Shown piece after piece: positions 7,580 through 16,817 of a stretch of DNA of 64,000 nucleotides. The stretch's first letter is position 1, and every line of letters starts with the position of its first letter. A program made the position numbers and the translations under genes. The stretch is from the NCBI GenBank assembly GCA_963790525.1, contig CAWBOV010000003.1:434001-498000 (forward strand), given 5' to 3'. The notes under the pieces are model-generated. The model saw nothing but the letters and a program-made list of their open reading frames with translations, ran no database searches and was not told the origin of the DNA. The stretch is from CAWBOV01 sp963790525 (GTDB lineage: Bacteria; Actinomycetota; Actinomycetes; Mycobacteriales; Jatrophihabitantaceae).

Positions 7580-9052
7580 TCAGGCTGTCACGTTCTCGAC
7601 GTCGGGCAGTTCTCCCGCCGCCGCCATCCAGTCCCGATGGCCCGGGCGCAGGTTCCGGCCGACGAGGATGGCCACTCCGGCCAGGATGTACGCGGCGGCG
7701 ATCGCCGGGGCGAGCGCGACCGGCATGGCCGGCAACGGGACGATGCTCTTGTAGCCGATCACGAGCAGCGCCACGGTCGAGACGATCGGGCAGACGATGA
7801 ACTGCAGGACGCTGAACTCCTCCGGGTGCTGGCGGCGGAAGAACAGGTAGGCGGCCACGTTCATGAGGATGAAGATCGGGATGTAGGCGAAGGTCCCGGT
7901 GGTGCCCAGCAGGTTGAACAGGTTGTACGGGCCCATCGGCAGCCCGACGGCCAGGCAGATCGTGATGGCTGCGGCCATCTGCACGTACACGGCGACGATC
8001 GGTGTGCGGTGCTTCGGGCTGACCCGGGCGAGCACCTTCGGCAGGGCTCCGGTGCGGGCCATGCCGAACAGCGTGCGGGTCGAGCTCGTCGTGCAGGCCA
8101 CGCAGACGCCCAGGCCGGAGTTGACCAGCGCGATGAGGACGATGATCGAGCCGCCGTTCCACAGCCGGTCGGCGAGCACGAACGCCGGTGCGGTCGGTGA
8201 TGTCGCGAGCGCGTTCAGGTTCGCGGTGCCCCAGCCGATCTGCAGGCCCCACGCGCAGACGACGTAGAACGCGCCGACCAGGGCCAGCGACCCGAGGATG
8301 GCCTGCGGGACCAACCGCTTGGGATCCCGGGACTCGTCGGCCACCGCCGCGGCGGACTCGAATCCGGTGAAGGCGAAGATCGACAGCACGATGGCCAGGA
8401 AGAACCCCGACGAGCTACCGATGTGCGCCGGGTTGAAGCCGGTGACGTTGACGCCGCCCTTGCCGGGGTTGAACACGCCGGTCAGCGCCAGGGACAGCCC
8501 GACGATGATCTCGAACATCGACATGACGACCAGGAAGCGCACCGAGATGACGATGCCGCGGTAGGCGCAGACGAAGCAGACCGCGAAGATCGCCAACGCG
8601 TACACCCACCAGGGCAGGTCGAAGCCGTACTTGGCGCTGAGCTCGTCGTGCAGGACGGCGCCGGTGAATGCGGCCAGCGCCGCCGGGACGATGGTGACCA
8701 TGATCGCGTAGAGCCAGCCGGTCATGAACCCGAGGCGCGGCCCGATGCCCTGCGATACGTAGGTGTAGAAGCCGCCGGCCGACGGCAGGTGCCGCGCCAG
8801 TCCCAGCATCGGCACGGCAAGGACCAGGCAGATGACGAAGGCGGCCAGGTAGGTCAGCGGCGCCGAGATTCCTGCCTGGGTCGTGGTGAACGCGATCGTG
8901 TAGAAGACCCCCAGCGTCGGCGAGATCTGCGCGATCGACTGCATCAGGACGCCGGCCAGGCCGACCGAGCCCTTGCGCAGTTCCGTGTGCACCACGGGCG
9001 GCGCCGACGCCACCGCTCCTGGCCGCGCCAGAGCGGGATCGGTAGTGGTCAT
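7580..9052 (-). CDS. APC-superfamily amino acid/amine permease
   Basis: 490-aa membrane transporter with about 12 hydrophobic helices. The N-terminal SVGLAGVLMQSIAQISPTLG, the AGGFYTYVSQGIGPRLGFM region and FTGFESAAAVADESRDPKR (the APC consensus FxGFE) identify the amino acid-polyamine-organocation superfamily. First gene of the operon with DeoR, GMC, SIS and ROK; by analogy to FrlA it may import a glycated amine or an amino compound. The start at 9052 has GGGGA 5 bases upstream; an in-frame ATG at 9064 lacks such a site. Confidence 0.9.
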   Translation of the reverse strand: MTTTDPALARPGAVASAPPVVHTELRKGSVGLAGVLMQSIAQISPTLGVFYTIAFTTTQAGISAPLTYLAAFVICLVLAVPMLGLARHLPSAGGFYTYVSQGIGPRLGFMTGWLYAIMVTIVPAALAAFTGAVLHDELSAKYGFDLPWWVYALAIFAVCFVCAYRGIVISVRFLVVMSMFEIIVGLSLALTGVFNPGKGGVNVTGFNPAHIGSSSGFFLAIVLSIFAFTGFESAAAVADESRDPKRLVPQAILGSLALVGAFYVVCAWGLQIGWGTANLNALATSPTAPAFVLADRLWNGGSIIVLIALVNSGLGVCVACTTSSTRTLFGMARTGALPKVLARVSPKHRTPIVAVYVQMAAAITICLAVGLPMGPYNLFNLLGTTGTFAYIPIFILMNVAAYLFFRRQHPEEFSVLQFIVCPIVSTVALLVIGYKSIVPLPAMPVALAPAIAAAYILAGVAILVGRNLRPGHRDWMAAAGELPDVENVTA

Positions 9053-9117
9053 GCTGTTCCCCATTCACAGACGGGCGCCAGGGTAGGCCCTGGGGCCGGG
9101 ATGATTCGTCGACGTCG

Positions 9118-9163
9118 GTTCGAACATCGAACATGTTCAAAATGACATGATCAATGTTCGAAG
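9118..9163. promoter_or_regulatory. Cluster of CGAACAT/ATGTTCG boxes (putative DeoR operator)
   Basis: In an AT-richer island upstream of the permease, CGAACAT occurs at 9121-9127 and 9128-9134 in direct repeat, GAACATGTTC (9129-9138) is a perfect palindrome, and ATGTTCG recurs inverted at 9154-9160. The cluster covers about 45 bp, 65-110 bp upstream of the permease start. The natural ligand is the DeoR-type repressor encoded in the operon. The other side of the region holds the pntA promoter, so pntA could also be affected. Confidence 0.6.
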
Positions 9164-9356
9164 TCAAGAGTTGTGTTCACTCCCATGTCCGGAATCTCTC
9201 CCCCGTGGGACGTGACGCGGCTGGGTGCCGGCCGGCGCGGGGCTGCGCCGACCCCCGGGCGGCTCCCCGCGGCGCGGCAGTGACAAGGTGACCCTCTGAG
9301 CGAGCTCGGCGCGTCCGAGCCGGTCCGTCCGTCCCAGCTGCTGAAGGGTCTTGCGC

Positions 9357-10889
9357 GTGGCACTGCGTATCGGCGTGGTCAAGGAGTCCGGTGACGAGAC
9401 CCGCGTGTCCGCGACCCCGGCCACCGTGACGCAGCTGCTCGGTCTCGGTTACGCGGTGATCGTGGAGGAGCGCGCGGGCGCGCGGTCGAGCTTCACCGAC
9501 GAAGCCTTCCGCGTCGCCGGAGCTGCCGTCGTCCCGCGCGCGGAAGCCTGGGCCGCGGACGTGGTCTTCAAGGTCAATCCGCCGTCGCCGGAGGAGATCG
9601 AGCTGCTGCGCGACGGCGCCACCCTCGTCAGCCTGATCGCGCCCGCCCTCGACCCCGAGCTGCTCGACCTCCTCGCGCGCCGTCCGATCACCGTGCTCGC
9701 CATGGACGCCGTCCCTCGGATCTCCCGAGCCCAGTCCATGGACGTCGTCAGCTCGATGGCCAACATCGCCGGCTACCGTGCCGTGATCGAGGCCGCCCAC
9801 GTCTTCGGACGGTTCTTCACCGGGCAGGTCACCGCGGCCGGAAAGGTCCCGCCGGCCAAGGTGCTCGTCGCCGGTGCCGGCGTGGCCGGATTGGCTGCCA
9901 TCGGTGCGGCCAGCAGCCTGGGTGCGATCGTCCGCGCGACCGACCCGCGCCCCGAGGTGGCCGAGCAGGTGACGTCCCTGGGCGGCGAGTTCCTGGCGGT
10001 GGACGTGACCGACCAGCCGCAGAGCAGCGACGGCTACGCCCGCGCGACGTCCGAGGACTACGACCGCAGGGCGGCCGCGATCTACTCCGAGCAGGCGGCC
10101 GAGGTGGACATCATCATCACCACCGCGCTGATCCCGGGCCGTCCCGCGCCGAGGCTGCTGAGCGCCGCGGACGTCGCGAGCATGAAGCCCGGAAGTGTCA
10201 TCGTCGACATGGCCGCCGCCCAGGGTGGGAACGTCGCCGGCTCGGTCCCCGGGGAGGCGGTCGTGACCGCGAACGGCGTCACGATCCTGGGTTACACCGA
10301 CCTGGCCGGGCGGCTGCCCACGCAGGCCTCCCAGCTGTACGGCACCAACCTGGTCAACCTGATGAAGTTGCTGACTCCCGGCAAGGACGGACAGCTGGTC
10401 CTCGATCTCGACGACGTCGTCCAGCGCGGCATCACCGTGGTGCGCGACGGGGAGAAGACGTGGCCGCCTCCGGCCGTCGCCGTCTCGGCCACGCCGGTGG
10501 CAGCGCCTGCGGTGCGGGCGATCCGGCAGCGGAAGCCACCCATGACGGTGGGCCGGAAGTACGCGCTGGTCGGCGTCGGGGCGGTGCTGCTGTTCCTGCT
10601 GGCGGCGTTCGCTCCGGCGCAGCTGATCGGCAACCTCACCGTGTTCGTCCTCGCGATCGTGATCGGCTACTACGTGATCGGTCACGTCCACCACGCCCTG
10701 CACACGCCGCTGATGTCCGTCACGAACGCGATCTCCGGAATCATCGTGGTCGGCGCCCTGCTCCAGATCGGGCGGGCGGACACGACGATCACGGTGCTGT
10801 CCTTCGCCGCGATCCTGCTGGCGAGCATCAACATCTTCGGCGGCTTCGCCGTGACCCACCGCATGCTCAGCATGTTCTCGAAGGGCTGA
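9357..10889 (+). CDS. pntA: NAD(P) transhydrogenase subunit alpha (fused alpha1-alpha2)
   Basis: 510 aa. Proton-translocating transhydrogenase subunit that exchanges hydride between NADH and NADP. The NAD(H)-binding domain I occupies about residues 1-375, with RIGVVKESGDETRVSATP at the N-terminus, the Rossmann motif VLVAGAGVAGLAAIGAASSL at about 165-185 and SVIVDMAAAQGGNV. Then come a linker and four membrane helices (about 395-505), so alpha1 and alpha2 are fused as in E. coli PntA; many bacteria have them split. A GTG at 9357 is preferred because GAAGGG lies 8 bases upstream; a TTG at 9351 is too close to it. Followed after 7 bp by pntB. Confidence 0.95.
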   Translation: MALRIGVVKESGDETRVSATPATVTQLLGLGYAVIVEERAGARSSFTDEAFRVAGAAVVPRAEAWAADVVFKVNPPSPEEIELLRDGATLVSLIAPALDPELLDLLARRPITVLAMDAVPRISRAQSMDVVSSMANIAGYRAVIEAAHVFGRFFTGQVTAAGKVPPAKVLVAGAGVAGLAAIGAASSLGAIVRATDPRPEVAEQVTSLGGEFLAVDVTDQPQSSDGYARATSEDYDRRAAAIYSEQAAEVDIIITTALIPGRPAPRLLSAADVASMKPGSVIVDMAAAQGGNVAGSVPGEAVVTANGVTILGYTDLAGRLPTQASQLYGTNLVNLMKLLTPGKDGQLVLDLDDVVQRGITVVRDGEKTWPPPAVAVSATPVAAPAVRAIRQRKPPMTVGRKYALVGVGAVLLFLLAAFAPAQLIGNLTVFVLAIVIGYYVIGHVHHALHTPLMSVTNAISGIIVVGALLQIGRADTTITVLSFAAILLASINIFGGFAVTHRMLSMFSKG

Positions 10890-10896
10890 GCCGCGG

Positions 10897-12303
10897 ATGA
10901 CTGCTGCCACCGCCGCGCAGGCGGCCTACATCGTCGCCGCGCTCCTGTTCGTCCTCAGCCTGGCCGGACTGTCGCGCCACGAGACCTCCCGCTCCGGCGT
11001 GGTCTTCGGCGTCGGGGGAATGGCCCTCGCCCTCTGCGCGAGCATCGGTCTGGCCTCGCGCAGCATCGCCGCGGGCGGGCTGGCGCTCATCGTCGTCGCC
11101 ATGGCCATCGGCGCGGTCATCGGGCTCCTGCGCGCCCGCTCCGTCGAGATGACGGGCATGCCCGAGCTCATCGCGATGCTGCACAGCTTCGTCGGCGCCG
11201 CGGCCGTCCTCGTCGGGTGGGACGGCTACTACGGCGTCGAGGCGAAGGGCGCGGCGCAGACCGAGATCGCCCACGACCTGCTGCGCATCCATCACGCCGA
11301 GGTGTTCATCGGGGTGTTCATCGGAGCGGTGACGCTCACGGGCTCGGTCGTGGCCTACCTGAAGCTCTCCGCACGGATCAAGTCCGACCCGCTCGTGCTC
11401 CCGGGCAAGAACCTGATCAACATCGGCGCCCTGGTCGCCTTCGTCGGTCTGACGATCGCGTTCGTCGCCCATCCGGACCTGGCGCTGCTGATCGCCGTGA
11501 CGGTCGTCGCGCTCGCCCTCGGTTGGCACCTCGTCGCGTCCATCGGCGGCGGCGACATGCCGGTCGTGGTCTCCATGCTCAACAGCTATTCGGGATGGGC
11601 CGCGGCGGCGTCGGGCTTCCTGCTCGACAACAACCTGCTGATCGTCACCGGTGCGCTGGTCGGATCCTCCGGTGCCTACCTGTCGTTCATCATGTGCCAG
11701 GCGATGAACCGCTCGTTCCTGTCCGTGATCGCCGGCGGGTTCGGGATCGAGCCCTCCGGTGGCGACGACACCGACTACGGCGAGCACCGGGAGATCGACG
11801 CCGCGGACACGGCGGACCTGCTGAGGGAAGCCACGTCGGTGATCATCACGCCGGGGTACGGCATGGCAGTGGCGCAGGCCCAGTTCCCCGTCGCAGAACT
11901 CACCCGCAGGCTGCGGGAACGGGGGATCCAGGTGCGCTTCGGCATCCACCCGGTGGCCGGACGGCTCCCCGGGCACATGAACGTCCTGCTCGCCGAGGCG
12001 AAGGTGCCCTACGACATCGTGCTCGAGATGGACGAGATCAACGACGACTTCGCCTCCACGTCGGTCGTGCTCGTCATCGGCGCCAACGACACGGTCAACC
12101 CGGCTGCGCTCGACGATCCGGACAGCCCCATCGCCGGGATGCCGGTGCTCGAGGTCTGGCGTGCCCACGACGTGGTCATCTTCAAACGCTCCATGAGCAC
12201 GGGGTACGCCGGAGTCCAGAATCCCCTGTTCTTCCGGGAGAACAGCCAGATGCTGTTCGGTGACGCCAAGGACCGCGTCGAGGACATCCTGCGCCTGCTC
12301 TGA
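10897..12303 (+). CDS. pntB: NAD(P) transhydrogenase subunit beta
   Basis: 468 aa, the membrane and NADP(H)-binding partner of PntA. About nine hydrophobic helices fill residues 1-265, including MLHSFVGAAAVLVGW. The C-terminal domain III binds NADP(H): ITPGYGMAVAQAQFPVAEL, GIHPVAGRLPGHMNVLLAEA, LVIGANDTVNPAA and the end region FKRSMSTGYAGVQNPLFF are all near-canonical. Length matches E. coli PntB (462 aa). The two genes form a complete operon that supplies NADPH or balances the redox pool at the cost of the proton gradient. Confidence 0.96.
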   Translation: MTAATAAQAAYIVAALLFVLSLAGLSRHETSRSGVVFGVGGMALALCASIGLASRSIAAGGLALIVVAMAIGAVIGLLRARSVEMTGMPELIAMLHSFVGAAAVLVGWDGYYGVEAKGAAQTEIAHDLLRIHHAEVFIGVFIGAVTLTGSVVAYLKLSARIKSDPLVLPGKNLINIGALVAFVGLTIAFVAHPDLALLIAVTVVALALGWHLVASIGGGDMPVVVSMLNSYSGWAAAASGFLLDNNLLIVTGALVGSSGAYLSFIMCQAMNRSFLSVIAGGFGIEPSGGDDTDYGEHREIDAADTADLLREATSVIITPGYGMAVAQAQFPVAELTRRLRERGIQVRFGIHPVAGRLPGHMNVLLAEAKVPYDIVLEMDEINDDFASTSVVLVIGANDTVNPAALDDPDSPIAGMPVLEVWRAHDVVIFKRSMSTGYAGVQNPLFFRENSQMLFGDAKDRVEDILRLL

Positions 12304-12445
12304 CGTGAGACCGACGGGCCGCACGACGCTGACGTTGAACCGGGCCGGTCGGCGCCGCGTACTCATGGTCGCGCGGATGCAGAGTGATCGCGTCCGCGGC
12401 CGGGCATAGCTCGGCAGGCCGTGGTCAAGGGTGGTGTGGGACAAC

Positions 12446-12919
12446 GTGAGAACCCGACAGGCAATGACGATCCAGGCAGTGCTGACCGCGATCGTGGTCG
12501 TGGGACTTGCCGTGGATGCCTATGTGCATTTCGATCTGGCGTCGGCCTTCCGGCACAACCGGACGAGCGTGCTGAACGAGGCGGACCTGTTCCGCGCCGA
12601 GGCCACCGTCTCGATCATCGCTGCGCTCGCGCTGCTGATCAGGCCACGGCGTTACACGGCCGGTTTCGCGTTCCTCGTCGCCGCGGCCGGAACGGTGGCG
12701 GTGGTGGTCTACCGCTACGTCGACGTCGGCGCGTTCGGACCCGTCCCGAACATGTACGACCCGTACTGGGTGCCGACGGGCAAGTACCTGAGCGCCATCG
12801 GGGAGGCACTCGCGGCGGTCGCGGCACTGGGCCTGCTCTATCTCTTCCGGTCGGCGCCCGGGACCCGCCCGATCGCGCGCAACGCCGGCGCGGGTGGCGC
12901 CAGGACCAGAGTCGTCTAG
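12446..12919 (+). CDS. Small four-helix membrane protein, unknown function
   Basis: About 157 aa with four hydrophobic helices (near residues 8-28, 50-68, 75-95 and 120-138) and an Arg-containing C-terminal tail. An acidic and aromatic loop (FGPVPNMYDPYWVPTGKY) lies between helices 3 and 4. I do not recognise a family beyond a small actinobacterial membrane protein. The start is uncertain: GTG codons at 12431, 12434 and 12446 are in frame and none has a strong ribosome site. It stands 143 bp after pntB and converges on the TetR gene. Confidence 0.7.
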   Translation: MRTRQAMTIQAVLTAIVVVGLAVDAYVHFDLASAFRHNRTSVLNEADLFRAEATVSIIAALALLIRPRRYTAGFAFLVAAAGTVAVVVYRYVDVGAFGPVPNMYDPYWVPTGKYLSAIGEALAAVAALGLLYLFRSAPGTRPIARNAGAGGARTRVV

Positions 12920-12931
12920 CTCCGGGTGTCC

Positions 12932-13642
12932 TCAGGGGCCGGAGGTACGGGCGTGCATGCCCTTGCGGTACTCCGACACGGCCCGGAACTCCGCGTCGGA
13001 CAGAGGCGCGCCCGGCAGGTCGGGGCCGTCCGGGCGGAGCCCCGCCAGCAGGACCCCGAAGTAACGCCGCCACAGCTCGGGCGCGGTGTCGCCGGCGAGA
13101 TCGGATACCTCGCACAGCATCGTGAGCAGGCAACCGAGGTCGCTCACCGCCGCGTCGGCCCGCACCGCCCCGGCGCGCTGCGCCCGCTCCAGGATGGCGG
13201 CGATGAGCGGGCCGAGCAGCTCGTAGGCCTCGTCGGACGTGTGCGGGGTGTGCACGCCCATCATGATCTCGCGCAGCCCTCGGTCTTTCGTCTGGACCTC
13301 GAGCACCGCCTCCAGGAAGCCGACCAGTCCCTGCCAGGGATCGGGGACCAGCAGCGCCCGCTCAGCGGCGGCCGCTACCTCGCCGATCGCCGTGCGCATG
13401 ATCGCCTCGGCGAGCTCGAACTTGTTGCCGAAGTGCCGGTAGGCGGTGCCGATCCCGACGCCGGCCTGGCGGGCGATGTCGTCGAGGCTGGCGTCCAGAC
13501 CGCGCCTGGCGAACACGTCCCGCCCCGCGGCGATGAGCAGCGCACGATTGCGGGCGGCGTCCCGGCGCATCGGGCGGGGCTGTGCGTCGGGCGTCGCGGT
13601 CGTCTCGTCAGCGGTGGTCACGGGCTCGTCGGCTGTGGTCAT
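12932..13642 (-). CDS. TetR-family regulator of the adjacent DHA2 pump
   Basis: 236 aa. The N-terminal helix-turn-helix is textbook: RDVFARRGLDASLDDIARQA, GVGIGTAYRHFGNKFELAEA (residues about 38-78). The helical ligand-binding domain follows. It lies 14 bp downstream of the DHA2 pump gene on the same strand and is probably cotranscribed, which would make the cassette autoregulated. Likely operators are the CGGAGG/CCTCCG repeats at 15214-15278. The ligand is unknown. Confidence 0.92.
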   Translation of the reverse strand: MTTADEPVTTADETTATPDAQPRPMRRDAARNRALLIAAGRDVFARRGLDASLDDIARQAGVGIGTAYRHFGNKFELAEAIMRTAIGEVAAAAERALLVPDPWQGLVGFLEAVLEVQTKDRGLREIMMGVHTPHTSDEAYELLGPLIAAILERAQRAGAVRADAAVSDLGCLLTMLCEVSDLAGDTAPELWRRYFGVLLAGLRPDGPDLPGAPLSDAEFRAVSEYRKGMHARTSGP

Positions 13643-13656
13643 GGGGGTGGTCGGCG

Positions 13657-15183
13657 TCAGACCGCGATCGCCTGCTCGCCCTCCTGCTGGGCGATCCCCG
13701 AGCGGAGGACGAGCGCGCTGACGAGCGCGCCACCGAGGAACACCGCGGCGGCGATCCAGAAAGCCACCGTGTAGCTGTGCAGCTGCGCCTTGGCCTCGGT
13801 CAGCAGGTACTGCGCGCTGCCCGGCTGGGCACCGTTGAGGTGTGAGCCGACGTAGGTGACGACGACGCTCCCGGCGATGGTGTTGAACAGCGAGGTGCCG
13901 ACCGAACCGCCGATCTGCTGCATGACGTTCACCGCGGCCGACGCGACCCCGGCATCGCGTGACTCCACCCCGAGCACCGCCAGGTTGAAGCCCGGCGCGA
14001 ACACCAGCCCGAGGCCGGCGCCGATGATCATCGTGCCCGGCAGCACCACCGAGACGTAGTTTCCGCCGAGGCTGATGTGGGTGAGCACGTACAGGCCGAT
14101 CGCGGCCAGCACCATGCCCAGCGGGATCAGGATGCGCGAGCTGATCTTGGTGACGAGGACCGCGCTGCCGAGCGAGGCGACGATGATGATCGTCCCGGTC
14201 ATCGGCAGGAAGGCCAGCCCCGAGGAGACGGCGGAGTAGCGCAGGATCGCCTGCAGGTAGTAGGTCAGGAACAGGAAGACGGCGAACATCCCGATGCCGG
14301 CCAGGAACATCACCAGGAAGGCGCCGCCACGGTTGCGGTCGAGCACCACCCGCAGCGGGAGGATCGGATTGCTGACGCGCTGTTCGATGAGGACGAACGC
14401 GATGAGCAGCACCGCGCCGACGACCAGGCAGATGACCGTGAGCGGGGCGGACCAGCTGTGCTGATCGGCGTTGGAGAAGCCGTAGACGACGGCGAACAGC
14501 CCCGCGGTGATGCTGATCGTGCCCCACGTGTCGGCGCGCTCCCGCTCGGCGGCCCGCTCGTGGTTCGGGAGCATGACCATGGCGCCGGCGAAGGTGACGG
14601 CCGCGAGGGCGAGGTTCACGTAGAGCGTCCAGCGCCAGCTGGCGTACTCGGTCAGGAATCCGCCGAGCAGCAGCCCGATCGACGCGCCCGCTCCGGCGAT
14701 ACCGCCGAAGATGCCGAAGGCCTTGCCGCGTTCCCGCGCGTCGGTGAACGTCGTCGTGAGCAGTGCCAGGACGGCCGGTGCGAGTAGGGCGCCGAAGGCT
14801 CCCTGCACGGCGCGCGCGGTGACGAGCATCCCGAAGTTGACCGACGCGCCGCCGATCGCGGAGGCGATCGCGAACCCGGTGAGGCCGACGACGAGTGCCC
14901 ACTTGCGGCCGAAGAAGTCCGCCAGGCGGCCGCCGATCAGCAGCAGTGACCCGAACGCCAGCGCGTATCCGGTGACCACCCACTGACGGTCGGCGTTGCT
15001 GAAGCCGAGGTCGGTCTGCGCCGTGGGGAGCGCGATGTTCACGATCGTGGAGTCGAGGACCACCATGACCTGCGCGAGCGCGAGCACTGCCAGGATCCAC
15101 CAGCGGCGGGCATGGGCCGGGTCGGCCGGGGCCGTGGTGGTGAGGTCCGGCGCGGCGGGCGTTCCCGCGGTGTCGAGGGCCAT
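13657..15183 (-). CDS. DHA2-type MFS multidrug efflux pump (14 helices)
   Basis: 508 aa, the size of EmrB/QacA-type proton antiporters. Helix 1 carries AQVMVVLDSTIVNIALP (motif D1), the loop between helices 2 and 3 has GGRLADFFGRKWALV (motif A), and helix 5 has GLLLGGFLTEYASWRWTLYVN (split here as motif C and following). The start at 15183 is set by CAGGAG 8 bases upstream. The downstream TetR gene is cotranscribed. Exports hydrophobic or cationic toxic compounds across the membrane; the specificity cannot be read. Confidence 0.93.
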   Translation of the reverse strand: MALDTAGTPAAPDLTTTAPADPAHARRWWILAVLALAQVMVVLDSTIVNIALPTAQTDLGFSNADRQWVVTGYALAFGSLLLIGGRLADFFGRKWALVVGLTGFAIASAIGGASVNFGMLVTARAVQGAFGALLAPAVLALLTTTFTDARERGKAFGIFGGIAGAGASIGLLLGGFLTEYASWRWTLYVNLALAAVTFAGAMVMLPNHERAAERERADTWGTISITAGLFAVVYGFSNADQHSWSAPLTVICLVVGAVLLIAFVLIEQRVSNPILPLRVVLDRNRGGAFLVMFLAGIGMFAVFLFLTYYLQAILRYSAVSSGLAFLPMTGTIIIVASLGSAVLVTKISSRILIPLGMVLAAIGLYVLTHISLGGNYVSVVLPGTMIIGAGLGLVFAPGFNLAVLGVESRDAGVASAAVNVMQQIGGSVGTSLFNTIAGSVVVTYVGSHLNGAQPGSAQYLLTEAKAQLHSYTVAFWIAAAVFLGGALVSALVLRSGIAQQEGEQAIAV

Positions 15184-15213
15184 AGCTGTACTCCTGAGTG
15201 TCGTCACGACCAG

Positions 15214-15278
15214 CGGAGGTGGGTCCTCCGTTTCACCCGGTGAGCCTAACCCGGTTATGCGGAGGTAGTCACTCCGGT
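15214..15278. promoter_or_regulatory. TetR operator repeats upstream of the DHA2 pump
   Basis: CGGAGG-TGGGT-CCTCCG (15214-15230) is a perfect 6-bp-arm inverted repeat 31 bp before the pump start. A second imperfect one, read on the minus strand as ACCGGAGTGACTACCTCCG, lies at about 15259-15279. The same arms occur in the promoter of another TetR/DHA2 locus at 40670-40711. Binding by the cassette's own TetR is inferred. Confidence 0.6.
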
Positions 15279-15434
15279 TCGCCGAGATGCCGGTCACATC
15301 CCGTCGCGCGAGCCGGGATCCGGGACGCGGCACTGTTGCCTATCGCACTCCTGGCTGGCGCTCAGGTCCCTCTTACATGATCATTGGTGCATGTCGATAT
15401 CAGGGTTGTTGTCCACCTGTCCCGCTCGGTGACG

Positions 15435-16418
15435 ATGGGCCGGATGCGTGCCGCGTTCTCCTGCGGCATAGCGACCGTTGTCCTCATCGCCGGTGCCGCG
15501 CTCGCCACGGACCCGGCCGGCGCCAGTACCGGAGCCCAGCCAGCCGCCGTGTCGTGCGTAGGGGCCGCAGCGATGGCCGCCGGGCCCGCGCTCTGCCCGC
15601 CGACGACCAAGGCGCCCGTGTCTCCGACGCCCGCGCAGGCGGCACTCGACAGGTCCGACGCCTGGGCGGTCAACAGCGCCGGCGCGGACTGCTTCTCCCA
15701 CCCGCCGTCGTTCCCGCAGTTCAACTGCTACCGCACCACCCCGGCCGCCACGGCCAAGGGTCACGTCGCCGTGGTCGGCAACTCCCATGCCGGTCAGTGG
15801 CTGTCGGCCATCGAGGCGATCGCGAAGACCTACCACTGGGAGATCACGACCTTCGTCGCCTCCCAGTGCGCCTTCGCCGACGTCGCGCAGCACTTCCCGA
15901 CGCCCGCGGGTTCCGTGGCGTGCACGAACTGGGCCCGGACCGTGGCCAAGCGCATCGCCAGCGGTGGGTTCGGTCTGATCATCGTGGCGAGCAAGGTGGC
16001 GGTGACCGCCGAGGGCTTCACCCTCGCCAACAGCTGGACGCCGTACCAGCTGGGCTATGAGAAGGTGCTGAAGACGCTCGCCGCGGCACACCGCAGGGTG
16101 CTCGCGATCCGGGACACGCCGTCCCCGGAGATCAACATCCCGAGCTGCCTCGCCTCCCACACCACCGACTACACCCCGTGCAACGGCACGCCGGCGACCT
16201 GGCTGCCGAAGGATCCGCTGGTGGCGGCCATGGCCGCCGTGCACACCCCGCAGATGGCGATGGTCGACCTGACGAAGTACTTCTGCACGTCGACCGTCTG
16301 CGACGCCGCGATCGGCAAGATCCCGGTGTATCTGGACGGCTCCCACATCACCGCGACGTACTCGCGCACCGTGGTGCCGTACCTGAGCCCGGCGGTGGCG
16401 AAGATCGTCCACACCTAG
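15435..16418 (+). CDS. Secreted SGNH-domain protein
   Basis: About 327 aa. An N-terminal signal peptide is clear (a basic start followed by AAFSCGIATVVLIAGAALA, then ASTGAQ), so the protein is exported. The mature part matches the SGNH hydrolase domain that usually forms the C-terminus of OafA-type membrane acyltransferases: VAVVGNSHAGQWL holds the candidate nucleophile Ser (GNSH where the family more often has GDSH) and YLDGSHIT near the end gives the Asp-His pair. Several Cys pairs probably form disulphides. Here the domain stands alone without the acyltransferase part. It may esterify or de-esterify surface polysaccharide. The frame continues upstream to a TTG at 15384, but the signal peptide supports the ATG at 15435. 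Confidence 0.78.
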   Translation: MGRMRAAFSCGIATVVLIAGAALATDPAGASTGAQPAAVSCVGAAAMAAGPALCPPTTKAPVSPTPAQAALDRSDAWAVNSAGADCFSHPPSFPQFNCYRTTPAATAKGHVAVVGNSHAGQWLSAIEAIAKTYHWEITTFVASQCAFADVAQHFPTPAGSVACTNWARTVAKRIASGGFGLIIVASKVAVTAEGFTLANSWTPYQLGYEKVLKTLAAAHRRVLAIRDTPSPEINIPSCLASHTTDYTPCNGTPATWLPKDPLVAAMAAVHTPQMAMVDLTKYFCTSTVCDAAIGKIPVYLDGSHITATYSRTVVPYLSPAVAKIVHT

Positions 16419-16478
16419 GCGCAGGCGTCGCCCGCCGGGCCACGCGGACCGGATCTCGGGTCGCGGACCTCCGGTTCG

Positions 16479-16817
16479 TTACCAGCGCAGGCTGGCGTTG
16501 CGGCGCGAGATCGCGTTCCCCGCGCCGCTGCTCGCGATCGCGACCAGGATCGCGGCGACGGCGATCTCGCACAGCACCGTCAGCACCGAGCCGAAATGGA
16601 AGACGTGCCGGCCGATCAGGCTGCCGAACAGCGACCCGATCCAGCCGATCACGATGGTGCTGAAGATGCCGATCTCCTGACGCCCCGGCAGCACGAGGCG
16701 GGCCAGGCCACCGATGATCGCTCCGACGAGCGCCGCAGTGATCAGCAGCCACAGCGCCCAGCCGACGATCGGCAGGACGACGACGAGTACGAGCAGTATC
16801 ACGATCAGAATCACCAT
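16479..16817 (-). CDS. GlsB/YeaQ/YmgE-family small membrane protein
   Basis: 112 aa with four hydrophobic stretches and the Gly-rich signature of the transglycosylase-associated family: GAIIGGLARLVLPG followed by STIVIGWIGSLFGSLIG. These stress-linked envelope proteins have no proven enzymatic role despite the name. The N-terminal third is an additional long hydrophobic helix (VILIVILLVLVVVLPIVGWA). Monocistronic, converging on the SGNH gene. The ATG at 16817 lacks a good ribosome site, and an in-frame GTG at about 16835 is possible. Confidence 0.8.
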   Translation of the reverse strand: MVILIVILLVLVVVLPIVGWALWLLITAALVGAIIGGLARLVLPGRQEIGIFSTIVIGWIGSLFGSLIGRHVFHFGSVLTVLCEIAVAAILVAIASSGAGNAISRRNASLRW

